From Paenibacillus agricola (GTDB lineage: Bacteria; Bacillota; Bacilli; Paenibacillales; NBRC-103111), in assembly GCF_011440305.1 (NCBI RefSeq), contig NZ_JAAOIW010000002.1, positions 488,084-552,083 on the forward strand: a stretch of 64,000 nucleotides of DNA, written 5' to 3'. Positions 31,226 to 40,788 of this stretch are shown here, in pieces (the first letter of the stretch is position 1; each line of letters starts with the position of its first letter). The notes below the pieces were generated by a model that searched no databases, was not told where the DNA came from, and saw only the letters and a program-made list of their open reading frames with translations. The translations under genes were made by a program, and so were the position numbers.

Positions 31226-31532
31226 CGAAAGCACCTTTCTTTCGGAGGTCGGCAAAAAACGCGTGACCCTTGTTGAATTTGGTGCATCCTGGTGTCCACC
31301 TTGCAAAGTATTGCTGCCCATTCTGGACGAATTGGGGGATCAATATCCAGACACTGTGGGCATTCTAACGGTGGACTGCGACAAATCACCGGACATTGCA
31401 GCCCAATACGGGATCATGTCCATGCCCACCGTTATTTTATTTCATAACGCGGAACCGGTTGAAAAGCTTATCGGCCTTCGCTCCAAGACAGTGTATGAAG
31501 CCCTAATTGCCAAACACATCGTTAAATTTTGA
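31206..31532 (+). CDS. Thioredoxin-family protein
   Basis: This 108-residue thioredoxin has a complete fold: VTLVEFGASWCPPCKVLLPIL with a C-P-P-C active site in place of the classical C-G-P-C, the buried Asp region TVDCDKSPDIAAQYGI, and the cis-proline loop SMPTVILF. The ATG at 31206 has GGAGG upstream and overlaps the 3' end of the merR gene by 20 bases, so it belongs to the MerR-controlled transcript. C-P-P-C shifts redox potential relative to C-G-P-C, and an extra Cys lies in VDCDKS. It overlaps the convergent MFS gene end by 11 bases. Confidence 0.92.
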   Translation: MSVLTVNESTFLSEVGKKRVTLVEFGASWCPPCKVLLPILDELGDQYPDTVGILTVDCDKSPDIAAQYGIMSMPTVILFHNAEPVEKLIGLRSKTVYEALIAKHIVKF

Positions 31533-32940
31533 CTGCTGAACGCAGCAATGCTGCTTCTTGTCGGCCGATTTTCAAATACACCCAGCCGATATTCAGTACA
31601 GCAAGCACAGCCAGAGAAAAATAGACCGTTCCGAAGGTCGTAGGCACACTAACGGCGGTGAAATTAACGGAGCCCCAGTTAAACTCGACCACCTTACTCA
31701 TCACCGCGCCGCTGATGGCTCCAGACATAAAGATAATGAGATTATAAATGCCCATCCCGATACCCGTCTGCTCCTTGGGCAATGCCGAGGAGACCTCTTT
31801 GGCCAGGGACGATTGCATGAAGGTGAGCGCACTGTTCAGGAAAATAAGCGATAAGCCGATGACCCAGGGCAGTAGCCCTGACACGGCTGACAAACATAAT
31901 AAGCCGATAGTAAGCATCGAAAAAGCAACATACAAGGTGAAACGAGTGCCGCGCCGATCTACCAGCTTACCGCCCAGCCGGCCCATGAACACAGCTATGA
32001 TCGCTGCCGGGAACATGACGAAGCCAATCGATTGTGCATTCATATGATGAATACTACTCAGCAGCATAGGTACGGTAAGGAAAATCCCAAATACCGTAAA
32101 CATACCAACAAATGCCACAATGAGGCCATTCGTAAATCCGGAAATACGGAACAGGGATAAACGAATAAAGGGATTCGACACACTATTAACACGTACAACA
32201 AACAGCACTAGCATGATGATCCCCGTCAGCAGCCACCAAACATTGGATTGGGTAACCGAAAGCATAAAAGCTGTTACACTTATACCCAATGCGCCTGCAC
32301 CGATCAAATCGATTTTTTCACCTTGTCTGAGAACCTCATGAGGAAGTGATTTGCGGATAAAAGGAAGGGCGATCGGGGCAGCCACCGAAAGCAGGAACAG
32401 GCCTGTCCAGTGAAAATGACCCGCAATAAACCCTCCGACAATCGGTCCGATACCTGATGAGAATGCGATCGTTGAGGCGATGACCCCCATAACAGCTCCA
32501 CGCTTTTCAGGTGGATAGAATCGAATCGGAATGAGCATGACCAAAGCCGGAACACAGGAAGCGCCTGCTGCCTGAATAAAGCGGGCCATCAGGACAACCG
32601 GATAGCTCGTGGAGAAAAAGCCGAGAACTGATCCAGCAGCAAAAAGCAGGAGCCCGATCGTGATCAATCTTTTCATGGGATACTTATCGGCCAGCTTGCC
32701 AAACAATAAGGAGCCTAACGCGTACAAAACGGAATAACCCGTCACAATCCAGCTCACAGAGGACGGCTTGAGTTGGTAATCCGCTGCGATATTCGGAAGC
32801 GCCACATTAAACATCGTCGCATTCATAACGGAGAAAAATAGCACAAAGCAAAGCGCTTGAATTAATCTTGAGCTGGGAAGAGCGGCAGGTTGGCTTGCTC
32901 CTTTCGCCGGGTTACTGCTAATGGGATCCTTTGCTTGCAT
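31522..32940 (-). CDS. MFS drug:H+ antiporter, DHA2-like
   Basis: This 472-residue membrane protein has about 14 predicted helices, the DHA2 arrangement. The motif A loop is LLFGKLADKYPMKRL, followed by the motif B/C region (MARFIQAAGASCVPALVM, SSGIGPIVGGFIAGHF). A second copy of motif A is GRLGGKLVDRRGTRF. Members export drugs, antiseptics or siderophores with proton exchange. The ATG at 32940 (after GGAAGGTGTAGGAACC) is preferred over one six codons upstream. It converges with the thioredoxin gene, so both are not in one operon. Confidence 0.9.
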   Translation of the reverse strand: MQAKDPISSNPAKGASQPAALPSSRLIQALCFVLFFSVMNATMFNVALPNIAADYQLKPSSVSWIVTGYSVLYALGSLLFGKLADKYPMKRLITIGLLLFAAGSVLGFFSTSYPVVLMARFIQAAGASCVPALVMLIPIRFYPPEKRGAVMGVIASTIAFSSGIGPIVGGFIAGHFHWTGLFLLSVAAPIALPFIRKSLPHEVLRQGEKIDLIGAGALGISVTAFMLSVTQSNVWWLLTGIIMLVLFVVRVNSVSNPFIRLSLFRISGFTNGLIVAFVGMFTVFGIFLTVPMLLSSIHHMNAQSIGFVMFPAAIIAVFMGRLGGKLVDRRGTRFTLYVAFSMLTIGLLCLSAVSGLLPWVIGLSLIFLNSALTFMQSSLAKEVSSALPKEQTGIGMGIYNLIIFMSGAISGAVMSKVVEFNWGSVNFTAVSVPTTFGTVYFSLAVLAVLNIGWVYLKIGRQEAALLRSAVKI

Positions 32941-33058
32941 GGTTCCTACACCTTCCAATTCTGTATATGTATATTGTAACGCACTTAAAAAATAGAACTA
33001 ACAAAGATGCCAGTTACTACTTACTTCAGTATAGCTAATAAATATATGTTTGTACACC

Positions 33059-33103
33059 AAAAGCTTCCAGTTTCCACTTGAGTAGTGGTTCTGAAAGCTT
33101 CAG
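33059..33103 (-). terminator. Terminator-like hairpin of the PAS kinase gene
   Basis: AAGCTT-CAG-CCACT pairs with AGTGG-CTG-AAGCTT with small internal mismatches; a short TTTT follows on the minus strand. The remaining 32959-33141 holds the MFS promoter region and no gene. Confidence 0.6.
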
Positions 33104-33141
33104 CCTTACTATGCGGTTAAGAGCCTCGAGCCGTTGGCGAT

Positions 33142-35169
33142 TCATTGGTTATCCACTATGCTCGTTTGCAAGGTAAAGTGAAAGGCAGAGCCCTTACCTT
33201 CGGTGCTCTCCACCCCAATGCTTCCATCCATCAGCTCGACCAGCTTTTTGCAAATAGCCAGCCCTAGACCTGTTCCCCCATATTTGCGGTTGATCGCCGG
33301 ATGCAGCTGAGAGAATGATTGGAAAAGCAGATTTTGTTTATCTGCGGCGATGCCAATGCCCGTATCCTTCACGATGAATTGCAGGGTGTGCTTGGAAGCA
33401 TCATCGCCCGGAACGACCTCTACCGATACGGTAATACGGCCCCACTCGGTAAACTTCACGGCGTTGCCGACCAGGTTCACCAGCACCTGCCGCAGCCTCA
33501 CCGAATCTCCTATAATAATCGGAGGAACGTCTGGCTCCATTAGACAGATGAGCTCGATTTTTTTCTCGCGTGCCCTTGCCATAAATAAATCCCTTACGCC
33601 CTCCAATACTTCTTTTATGTCGATAGGCTCCTGGTTCAGCACCATTTTGCCAGCCTCGATTTTACTGAAATCGAGAATTTCGTTAAGGATATATAACAGC
33701 GCATCACTGCTCTTGAGGATGATGTCGATATATCCCTGCTGCTCATCATCCAGCTCTGTGTCTGCGAGCAGACCGGTCATCCCCATGATGCCATTCATCG
33801 GTGTACGTAACTCATGGCTCATAATCGACAGAAACTCGGATTTGGCACGGTCTGCCCGTTCCGCAGATTCCTTGGCCTCGATGATCTCTTTCTCGCTCGT
33901 CATATCACTGAAAACAACGACGACCCCTTTAGGCTCCCCATTATCAAATAACGGGGTCACCTGGTACTCGACAAGAAAGCTTGAGCCGTCCTTCCTCCAG
34001 AACACCGCCTCGGTCTCACGATGCGACTGGTTATTGCTAATGGCCTGGAAAATCGGGGAGCCCTCCGACACATACGGGCTGCCATCCGATTCCGTCTGCT
34101 GGATCGTGCTCAGGTAAGAGAGATCAACTTTCTCGCCTGGACTTAAACCGAACATGGCCAAGCCCGCCGGATTAATAAAGGTAAGGTTTCCTTGAGGGTC
34201 CAAGCCAAAAATACCCTCGGATACCGAATTTAGGATCAACGCATGCTCGTAGCTAAGCTTTTCAATTTGCTCGGTTCGGCGCTTGCGATCGGTAATATCG
34301 CTAGAGATGCCAAACACGCCTACGACTTGATCATTAACAATAATCGGAATATTGCTTACACTAATCTCGACCGTGTGCCCGTCTCTATGGAGAATCGCAA
34401 TTTCATAATTTTGCGGCTTGCCTTGGGTAGCTAGCGTGAAGTGGTGCAACGTCTTGGCGAGATCCTTCTCTTGTACAATCGGTCCAAAATACATGCCAAT
34501 CAGCTCTTCGAGCGTATAACCCGACAAGGCCTCCAGATTGGCGTTAGCTGTTAAATAATCGCCTGCCAGATTCATCGAGTATACGGCGGCTGGATTATAT
34601 TCGAACAGCGATTTATAGCGCTGCTCACTTTCTTGGAGCCTAAGTTCCGCTTGGTTCCGGGCTGTAATATCAGAATAAAAGACCCCCGCTGTTGAGCTAT
34701 ATGTAACCAAGTCCTGTGTTTTCAAGCCCTTCAGCATGCGCATATCCTGTTCGGTAGGCACGGCTTCCCCTATGATCGGCGACCGAGCAGGAGCAGTTGC
34801 CTGAGCAATCAAAAGCCGCGGCTTCCCGACCTGCACTTCATCAAAAACGCAGGAGACAACCAAAGAAATCAAAACGGTTTGGCCGTTCCTATGGATACAG
34901 CTGGTTTCCAGCTGCTGGCTGCCGGAGGGAGATTGGAGCAGGGCGTCCGCCACTTCTTTATATCTGGATAAGCCGCTTGCTCCTGACAAGCCTCCATTCG
35001 CATCGGAGCGTGCCAGCCATTCGCTTTCCGAATATCCAAGCAGCTGGCAGAAGGCTGGATTTGCCTTTAGCAGACTGCCATTTTCCGCCGAGAAAATCGC
35101 GATTCCCGTTGTACTGATTTTATAAATATGTTCGAAGAGCTGGCCGTTGTCTGATGTGAGGTTATGCAA
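33142..35169 (-). CDS. Soluble multi-PAS sensor histidine kinase
   Basis: This 675-residue kinase has no membrane helix. Three PAS domains are clear (residues ~12-125 with [20 protein letters not shown], ~185-300 with [15 protein letters not shown], ~310-425 with [17 protein letters not shown]), followed by HisKA with the catalytic His in [16 protein letters not shown] and a HATPase domain ([45 protein letters not shown]). The kinase half resembles that of hybrid kinases, but no receiver domain or response regulator is attached or adjacent, so it works in trans. Input is intracellular. Confidence 0.95.
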   Translation of the reverse strand: MHNLTSDNGQLFEHIYKISTTGIAIFSAENGSLLKANPAFCQLLGYSESEWLARSDANGGLSGASGLSRYKEVADALLQSPSGSQQLETSCIHRNGQTVLISLVVSCVFDEVQVGKPRLLIAQATAPARSPIIGEAVPTEQDMRMLKGLKTQDLVTYSSTAGVFYSDITARNQAELRLQESEQRYKSLFEYNPAAVYSMNLAGDYLTANANLEALSGYTLEELIGMYFGPIVQEKDLAKTLHHFTLATQGKPQNYEIAILHRDGHTVEISVSNIPIIVNDQVVGVFGISSDITDRKRRTEQIEKLSYEHALILNSVSEGIFGLDPQGNLTFINPAGLAMFGLSPGEKVDLSYLSTIQQTESDGSPYVSEGSPIFQAISNNQSHRETEAVFWRKDGSSFLVEYQVTPLFDNGEPKGVVVVFSDMTSEKEIIEAKESAERADRAKSEFLSIMSHELRTPMNGIMGMTGLLADTELDDEQQGYIDIILKSSDALLYILNEILDFSKIEAGKMVLNQEPIDIKEVLEGVRDLFMARAREKKIELICLMEPDVPPIIIGDSVRLRQVLVNLVGNAVKFTEWGRITVSVEVVPGDDASKHTLQFIVKDTGIGIAADKQNLLFQSFSQLHPAINRKYGGTGLGLAICKKLVELMDGSIGVESTEGKGSAFHFTLQTSIVDNQ

Positions 35170-35230
35170 GCTACAATCCTCCTTCGAATCTCTTGATTAA
35201 CTTTTAGTGTACCCTGCACATGAGGAAATC

Positions 35231-35860
35231 CTAAGCTTCATCGATAGGTCTGCGATGCCTTCTTTTAATGGATAGGACAATCAGAGCCAGAACTACGAAC
35301 CCACCAATAAATCCGCCCAAATGCGCGTAAATATCAATATTCGGAACGATTAAGGAATTGGCAAACCCTACTGCGATCAGGATCACCACCATCTTTTTCG
35401 TTTGGCTGTCAATAATATCCTTGCGAAATAGTGCCAAATATAAAAAAGCGGCATAAATCCCGTAGATCGCACCTGAGGCGCCCACCGAAATAAAGTAATC
35501 CATGTGCAGCCACATACTGCATATATTGCCCGCAATGCCACTCGCGATATAAGTCAGCAGGTATCTCCATTTGCCTAACATTCGTTCAAGCGGAGGTGCA
35601 AATACATACAGAGCAAAACAGTTAAATAAGAGATGGGCAAACCCGTTATGCAAAAATATCGCAGTGACATAACGCCACGGCTCTGCGGTCAGCCCAGGCA
35701 AATCAAATAAGGCCCCAAATAGATAAAAGGTTTCGTCCTTGGAATGGGATAATTCATACCACTCCATCAGGCCCCACAGTAGTAAATTGATGCAGATGAT
35801 TACAGCAGTAACTGGATACCAGCTAAAATATTGCTTTAAGCTTTCTCTACGGGAAAACAT
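35231..35860 (-). CDS. Rhomboid-family intramembrane serine protease
   Basis: This 209-residue protein has about six helices. The catalytic Ser lies in the G-x-S-x motif of SVGASGAIYGIYAAF and the catalytic His in YAHLGGFIGGFVVL; the L1 loop region with WRYVTAIFLHNGFAHLLFN also fits. It cleaves membrane-embedded segments of other proteins. The C-terminus is short and basic (IKRRHRRPIDEA). It follows the radical SAM gene on the same strand by about 40 bases and may be in its operon; its substrate is unknown. Confidence 0.94.
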   Translation of the reverse strand: MFSRRESLKQYFSWYPVTAVIICINLLLWGLMEWYELSHSKDETFYLFGALFDLPGLTAEPWRYVTAIFLHNGFAHLLFNCFALYVFAPPLERMLGKWRYLLTYIASGIAGNICSMWLHMDYFISVGASGAIYGIYAAFLYLALFRKDIIDSQTKKMVVILIAVGFANSLIVPNIDIYAHLGGFIGGFVVLALIVLSIKRRHRRPIDEA

Positions 35861-35899
35861 GTAGTTCCCTCCTTGTCAAATGGGCTTGCCTTTTTAAAT

Positions 35900-36778
35900 T
35901 TATACGCTGAATCGTTGCCGATAGCCGCATTTTCTGCATAGCTCCTCAACGACCTCCCGCCTGGAGAATCCATCGAACAGCTTGTTGGCACGTTCACCTT
36001 CTACGATATCGGAGAAAGGAGTCTTATGAATATTACCCAGATTGATGACGCCTTCCCCATCCAAGCAACAGGGAACTACGGTACCGTCCACGAGAATCGC
36101 CGCCTGGTTCCTGAGCGCGTGGCAAAAGCCCTTGCCTTCATCTTCGGCTTCCTTCAAATCCGGCCATTGAAATTCATGGTCCTGGTTCAAATAAACCCGG
36201 TTGGCAATCTTCAGCCCACTGCCTCGGACGAATTTCTCTTCAATTTTATAATCGAGCTGGAACTCCCGTTCAATGATTTCCAGCACCTCACGGTTCCGGC
36301 TTCTTTCGATATTTGTCGTGTTGTCCGTATCCAAATTCCATAAGCGCAATGAAAAAAGCATAGGCGTCGTCGCAACGGCTTCCTTCACAAAATCAAGGAT
36401 ATTGGTGATATAGGCTTCCTTATTCGTGGATCCTTCATGCCCATCAAAGCTGTGTAAGGAAAAATTCATTTGGCGTAGAGCCGGCTTATTTATAATTTTA
36501 TGCTTGTTTTTCACGATTAAGGTTCCGTTGGTTGTAATATTGACCTTAAAGCCTCTTTCATGGCTTAAATCCAGCAATTCATCAATCTTGGGATGGAGCA
36601 AGGGCTCGCCCTTTACATGGAAATAAATATAATTGGAATGCGGCTTAATTTCGTCCAAGGTTTTGGTGAAATCATCTATTTTAATAAAATTCGATTGGCG
36701 CTTTGTTTGCGGGCAAAAGGTACAGGCCAGGTTACATACACTTGTAATTTCAATATAGGTTTTTTTGAACGTTTTCAA
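35900..36778 (-). CDS. Radical SAM/SPASM protein
   Basis: This 292-residue enzyme has the CxxxCxxC iron-sulphur motif as SVCNLACTFCPQTK near the N-terminus, which with S-adenosylmethionine makes a 5'-deoxyadenosyl radical. The C-terminal SPASM region has further cysteines in VVPCCLDGEGVINLGNI and ELCRKCGYR for an auxiliary cluster. SPASM enzymes modify peptides, proteins or sugars. No precursor peptide was found within several hundred bases. The TTG start at 36778 follows GGAGTGG at ten bases; an upstream ATG is in another frame. Confidence 0.92.
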   Translation of the reverse strand: MKTFKKTYIEITSVCNLACTFCPQTKRQSNFIKIDDFTKTLDEIKPHSNYIYFHVKGEPLLHPKIDELLDLSHERGFKVNITTNGTLIVKNKHKIINKPALRQMNFSLHSFDGHEGSTNKEAYITNILDFVKEAVATTPMLFSLRLWNLDTDNTTNIERSRNREVLEIIEREFQLDYKIEEKFVRGSGLKIANRVYLNQDHEFQWPDLKEAEDEGKGFCHALRNQAAILVDGTVVPCCLDGEGVINLGNIHKTPFSDIVEGERANKLFDGFSRREVVEELCRKCGYRQRFSV

Positions 36779-36848
36779 TCATTGTCCACTCCATTTCTAT
36801 AAGCAGGCTTTCGATGCACATCAACCTTTTCATCTCTTCCAAGGCATG

Positions 36849-36892
36849 CAAAAAGCCTGCAATGAGTCATAAGTATGCTCATGCAGACTTTA
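36849..36892 (-). terminator. Terminator of the SpoIIE-type phosphatase gene
   Basis: On the minus strand AAAG-CTGCA-TGAG pairs with CTCA-TGCAG-CTTT with single mismatched bases, followed by TTTTT. It separates the phosphatase gene from the radical SAM gene. Confidence 0.65.
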
Positions 36893-36941
36893 AATCGTTA
36901 CTATAAATATAGCATAGTATCCGGTCAGAATATAGCCGAGT

Positions 36942-38798
36942 TTAGGTAGCGCGAAACGATAACACAGTGATATCATCGCGTTGCCGCTCATCACCCATAT
37001 AGGCTTCCAGCTCTCGCAGGAACGAAGCCTTCTGCTCCGCCATAGATAAATCGCCATAACGGACAATCATTTCTGCAAACCGTTTTTTGCCGAATGAGTA
37101 ATCGCGCTCTCCGCCGTTCTGGTCGAAGAATCCGTCTGTAGTCATGTAATAACGCGCCTCGCCAATAGGCATTGTATGGTTCGTATAACCATAACCAGAC
37201 GGTGTATTACGGTAACCAACGCTTTTACGGTCTCCCTTCCAGGTTTGGAGGCCGTCATCATCTACTCTATGCAGGGAGCAGGAGGCACCGGCAAAAATAA
37301 CATGGTCCGTTTCTATCGAGCATATGCCGATATCCAAGCCATCATCCGTTGTTCCTTCACTCTCGTCTTCCTGGCCTAGGGTTTCCTTCAGGATGCTGTT
37401 CAAGCGTCCGAGAATCGCTGCCGGATCCTCCAGCTCGCCGCTATCGGCTATCCGGTTTAAAGCGGATACAGCCAGCAAGGTCATAAAGGCACCTGGCACA
37501 CCATGACCGGTACAGTCACCAACAGCAACCAGCGTTTTATCTCCGAGCTGCTTCGACCAGTAAAAGTCGCCGCCCACTACATCCCTTGGCCGCCAAATGA
37601 CGAAATACTCGTTGAATAACACTTCGAGCTGATGCGTCTTGGGCAGCACGGATTCCTGCAAAAGCTTGGCGTAATTGATGCTATCCAGCATCTCCTGATT
37701 GCGCTCGAACAGCTCCTTCGTCCGCTCCTGAACCTGCTTGTCCAATTCTTGGTTCAATATAATAGCACGTTTGTAGGGGTTAGCCAGCTTGCGTGAAATG
37801 TAGTAGAAAAAGAAAACAATCGAGACCATGGACACGGCTACGGCCAGTACCGTATTCCATTTAATCGTGCGGAGGAAAGCTACCGTTTCCTTGCGCTCAA
37901 CCTCGACTAGCAAATGTAAATCCGTGGATTTGAGCGGATAGCTGATTAAATCCATTCGCTCTCCCGATTCATCCTCATATTCAAAAATATGCGTACTTTT
38001 ATCGAACTGCTTTAATACGTCCAGCCGTGTGGAATCCGTCATCACATCACTTATATTTTTACCATTATGTCCATAGGAGTCTGACAAATAAATGGTGCCC
38101 TTGCTATCGATCAGCCATAGATTAATGCCCTTGCCATCTTTGTAGGAAGCGAAATTATCCGATAACTCATGCAGGTTAATACCTACACCGACTACAGCAA
38201 GGGGCCTGTCCACTGGACCTGCCAACACATTTACGAAGGCAAAGGTATCCTTCAGCTCATTATTGTAATCGAAATTGACCGCCGCTTCCTTTCTGGAGGC
38301 AATCGAATCAAAAAACCAGCTGTCGTCTTGGTCCTTCTCACTCAAGGTATCGATAATTTTACCGGTTTCATCCCAATACCGCCGCGTTTTGGAGCTTGCT
38401 ATAAAGGTCGTGCTGTAGCCAAGCTTTTGGTGCAGATAGGCGGTTTTCTGGTGGATCAAAGCTTCAAACGCCAGATCAGTCTCTCCACCTTCGAGCCACT
38501 TCAACAGTGTGGAGTCATTAGCTAACACCAAGGAGGTTTCGATTTCTTTGTCAATCCGTGCATCCACTTTGGCCGAGATCGATTCGGCAATCGTCACCAA
38601 GTCGCGACCCTTCAATTTTTTGACGACCTCATTTTCCGTAAAAAAGTAAACAAAGGTTCCAATCAATACAATGGAAAACACGATTAAAACACTGGCAAAA
38701 ATCATAACCTTCGTAACACCGGAATCAAATGTAGGCTTGCTTTTCAAGTCTGAGGCGCTTGGTTGGGGGTTGGTGGAGGAAGCAGGCTTAATAGACAT
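36942..38798 (-). CDS. Membrane Cache-domain PP2C/SpoIIE-type phosphatase
   Basis: This 618-residue protein starts at an ATG with AGGAG upstream; the open frame extends 61 codons further but without a site. A membrane helix (~30-52) is followed by an extracellular double-Cache-like sensor (~55-310), a second helix (~312-335), a coiled coil with NQELDKQVQERTKELFERNQ (20-residue piece) and a SpoIIE/RsbU-type PP2C domain. The metal-binding motifs are DVVGGDFYW, VGDCTGHGVPGAFMT and TDGFFDQNGG. Such enzymes dephosphorylate anti-anti-sigma factors, releasing an alternative sigma factor, or signal through STAS proteins. No STAS or anti-sigma gene is adjacent. Confidence 0.93.
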   Translation of the reverse strand: MSIKPASSTNPQPSASDLKSKPTFDSGVTKVMIFASVLIVFSIVLIGTFVYFFTENEVVKKLKGRDLVTIAESISAKVDARIDKEIETSLVLANDSTLLKWLEGGETDLAFEALIHQKTAYLHQKLGYSTTFIASSKTRRYWDETGKIIDTLSEKDQDDSWFFDSIASRKEAAVNFDYNNELKDTFAFVNVLAGPVDRPLAVVGVGINLHELSDNFASYKDGKGINLWLIDSKGTIYLSDSYGHNGKNISDVMTDSTRLDVLKQFDKSTHIFEYEDESGERMDLISYPLKSTDLHLLVEVERKETVAFLRTIKWNTVLAVAVSMVSIVFFFYYISRKLANPYKRAIILNQELDKQVQERTKELFERNQEMLDSINYAKLLQESVLPKTHQLEVLFNEYFVIWRPRDVVGGDFYWSKQLGDKTLVAVGDCTGHGVPGAFMTLLAVSALNRIADSGELEDPAAILGRLNSILKETLGQEDESEGTTDDGLDIGICSIETDHVIFAGASCSLHRVDDDGLQTWKGDRKSVGYRNTPSGYGYTNHTMPIGEARYYMTTDGFFDQNGGERDYSFGKKRFAEMIVRYGDLSMAEQKASFLRELEAYMGDERQRDDITVLSFRAT

Positions 38799-39148
38799 GA
38801 TTAACACTCCTATACAAAAGCTTTCGACAAGTATTCGACATATTAATCTTTCATACCTGCCAGCCTCTGAAAAAAGCACGATGCCAAAGAAGCCAAAACC
38901 ATATGGCAGCGTTTTGGTTCCCATTGTGACCAGGCCGGCTTCCCCAGCGACTCCAATTTTCAAAAAAATAGATCGGGTCATCTGATGACTATATACATAA
39001 GAGGAGCACCCGAGTAATTGGCGGCAATCCTACTTGCACCTATAGCCCCTCCCAAGCAGTCGGTGAGGAGCTGTAGGCGCCAAATGCATTACAGAGCTTT
39101 CCATCGGCTCTAGCTCTAGCTGCGGCCATTATGCTGTAGCTGCGGTCA
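38799..39148. other. Intergenic region without a gene
   Basis: This 350-base stretch holds the upstream region of the phosphatase gene. It also has a GC-rich inverted repeat at about 39035-39080 (CCTATAGCCCCTC with GAGGAGCTGTAGG) lacking a T tract, and a short tandem CTAGCTGCGGCCATT / GTAGCTGCGGTCATT near 39112-39148. No coding sequence is supported. Confidence 0.5.
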
Positions 39149-40090
39149 TTAATTGCCCGTCACACTATCAATGCCTGCGAAGATCGCTTTCAATCGCTGG
39201 ATATCCGCCTCCGGCAGGGGCGGCCTGTTAGCCGACTCGATGTTATCGGCAAGATGCTGTAAATTACCGGTTCCCATTAGCACGGAGTGGACGCCGGGCT
39301 CGTACCTGCAGAAACGGTAAGCGGCATCCATAATGCTTTTCGCCCCATGCTCGTGAACCAAAAAGTCCAGGCCGTTCTCCCTGTCTATTTTATTCTCATC
39401 CAAAAGCCCTTTGGCGAAAAGGTCGGCAACAAGCTCGGCTAAAGCATCCGGGCGCGATAAAGCCCGCCTCACAGCAAACATATCAAGAATGCCGATGTCC
39501 TTCGCTAGGGTAGTGGTAAATATTTTGTCCCGTGCACTCTGGTTTAACAGGTTAAAGCCGATCATCATAACATCCCAGCAATCATCCAGCACCGCTTGTT
39601 CCGCCATCAAATGGCTGGGATCGGTGCCAAAAGCCTCGGTAATGCCTAAAAAGCGGATCTTGCCCTTTTCCCGCATTTTGATCATTTCGGGAACCAAATA
39701 CTCGGCGGCATAAGCATAATCCTTGAGATGCACACCATGTAAATGATAAATATCGATATAGTCCGTTTGGAGATTGGCCAAGCTGGCGTCTACACTTTTT
39801 TCGAAATCCTCCGGTTTTTTGAGTAGTTTATCCTTTTGCAACGAATACTTCGTGGAAATGATAACCTCTTTCCTATTCAAGCCTTGCAGGCCGGCGCCCA
39901 CTATGTTTTCCGTACCGTACGCTTCCGCAGTATCAATCAGGTTAATGCCCAGCTCTACGGCTTTTCCGACGATTTCCGAAGCCTGTTCTTCGCTTTTTAC
40001 CGTTTGCATCCCAAGCCTGCTACTCCCGCCAGCACCCAGACTGATTACGCTTACATTTAACCCTGTTCTGCCTAATTTTACATAATCCAT
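39149..40090 (-). CDS. Aldo/keto reductase (YvgN/D-threo-aldose dehydrogenase-like)
   Basis: This 313-residue reductase begins MDYVKLGRTGLNVSVISLGAG. The catalytic Asp and Tyr lie in INLIDTAEAYGTE, Lys in VIISTKYSL, His in IYHLHGVHL, and the cofactor end is VHSVLMGTGNLQHLADN. It resembles members acting on sugars or short aldehydes. The ATG at 40090 has GAGGAGG upstream. It follows the YbaK-like gene by 38 bases on the same strand, suggesting co-transcription. It is only a distant relative of the reductase at 17.7 kb. Confidence 0.92.
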   Translation of the reverse strand: MDYVKLGRTGLNVSVISLGAGGSSRLGMQTVKSEEQASEIVGKAVELGINLIDTAEAYGTENIVGAGLQGLNRKEVIISTKYSLQKDKLLKKPEDFEKSVDASLANLQTDYIDIYHLHGVHLKDYAYAAEYLVPEMIKMREKGKIRFLGITEAFGTDPSHLMAEQAVLDDCWDVMMIGFNLLNQSARDKIFTTTLAKDIGILDMFAVRRALSRPDALAELVADLFAKGLLDENKIDRENGLDFLVHEHGAKSIMDAAYRFCRYEPGVHSVLMGTGNLQHLADNIESANRPPLPEADIQRLKAIFAGIDSVTGN

Positions 40091-40128
40091 TAGAAACACT
40101 CCTCCTCTTATTTTCTTCAATTGTATTT

Positions 40129-40605
40129 TTATTTGCTCGTTATGTCCACAACATTTGCCTCGGACGCGGTAATTAGATGCTCGCCCTCTAAAAATATTTG
40201 CAAGCCACGCTTTCCCGCACTGATGCTAACAGGAGCAGCATCCGTTACGGTTTGATCCAAGAAAAAAGGATATTTCTTCTTCATCCCAAGTGGTGAAACG
40301 CCGCCACGAATATAACCAGTTAAGCCCTGGATGTCTTTTACCGCTACCATCTCCACCTTCTTGTTACCGCTCAGCGAGGCCAGACTTTTCAAATTCAGCT
40401 CCTGGTCACCCGGGATACAAGCGACAACAACGCCGGATTTATCTCCTTTTAATACAAGCGTTTTAAAAATTTGATTGGGCTGAAGCCCAACCTTCTCGGC
40501 AACGGTATAGGCATCCAGCTGGCTTTCCTCCCATTCGTATTCATGCAAAGTGTAGGGTATGTGAAGTATATCTAATAGGCGGCAAGCATTCGTTTTGGCA
40601 GCCAT
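40129..40605 (-). CDS. ybaK: YbaK/EbsC-family Cys-tRNA(Pro) deacylase
   Basis: This 158-residue cytoplasmic editing enzyme hydrolyses Cys-tRNA(Pro), a mischarged product of prolyl-tRNA synthetase. It has [19 protein letters not shown], the conserved [20 protein letters not shown] with the catalytic-site Lys, and the C-terminal [18 protein letters not shown] and [12 protein letters not shown] that mark YbaK rather than ProX. It probably forms an operon with the downstream reductase. Confidence 0.93.
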   Translation of the reverse strand: MAAKTNACRLLDILHIPYTLHEYEWEESQLDAYTVAEKVGLQPNQIFKTLVLKGDKSGVVVACIPGDQELNLKSLASLSGNKKVEMVAVKDIQGLTGYIRGGVSPLGMKKKYPFFLDQTVTDAAPVSISAGKRGLQIFLEGEHLITASEANVVDITSK

Positions 40606-40663
40606 CGTTCTTGCGTCTCCCCTCTATAAAGTCCATCAGCAAGTCTATCCAGCTCAAGTGTAA

Positions 40664-40704
40664 CAAAAAAGGCAGCGGCAAGCACGTTCCTGCTTGCCAC
40701 TGCC
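40664..40704 (-). terminator. Terminator of the DUF4132 gene
   Basis: On the minus strand GGCAGTGGCAAGC pairs with GCTTGCCGCTGCC with one mismatch, followed by TTTTTT. It lies 85 bases past the giant gene's stop. Confidence 0.85.
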
Positions 40705-40788
40705 CTGCTGCCAGTAATACCTCCGATGGGCTTCGGAGGCTTGTCGTCGGAGGCTTGCCGTACTTCATGCATCCGCCTAAAGCTAAGT

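Noticed and set aside
39035-39080. A GC-rich inverted repeat after the aldo/keto reductase gene
   Set aside because: It has no T tract on either strand and mismatches in the stem, so it was not called a terminator.
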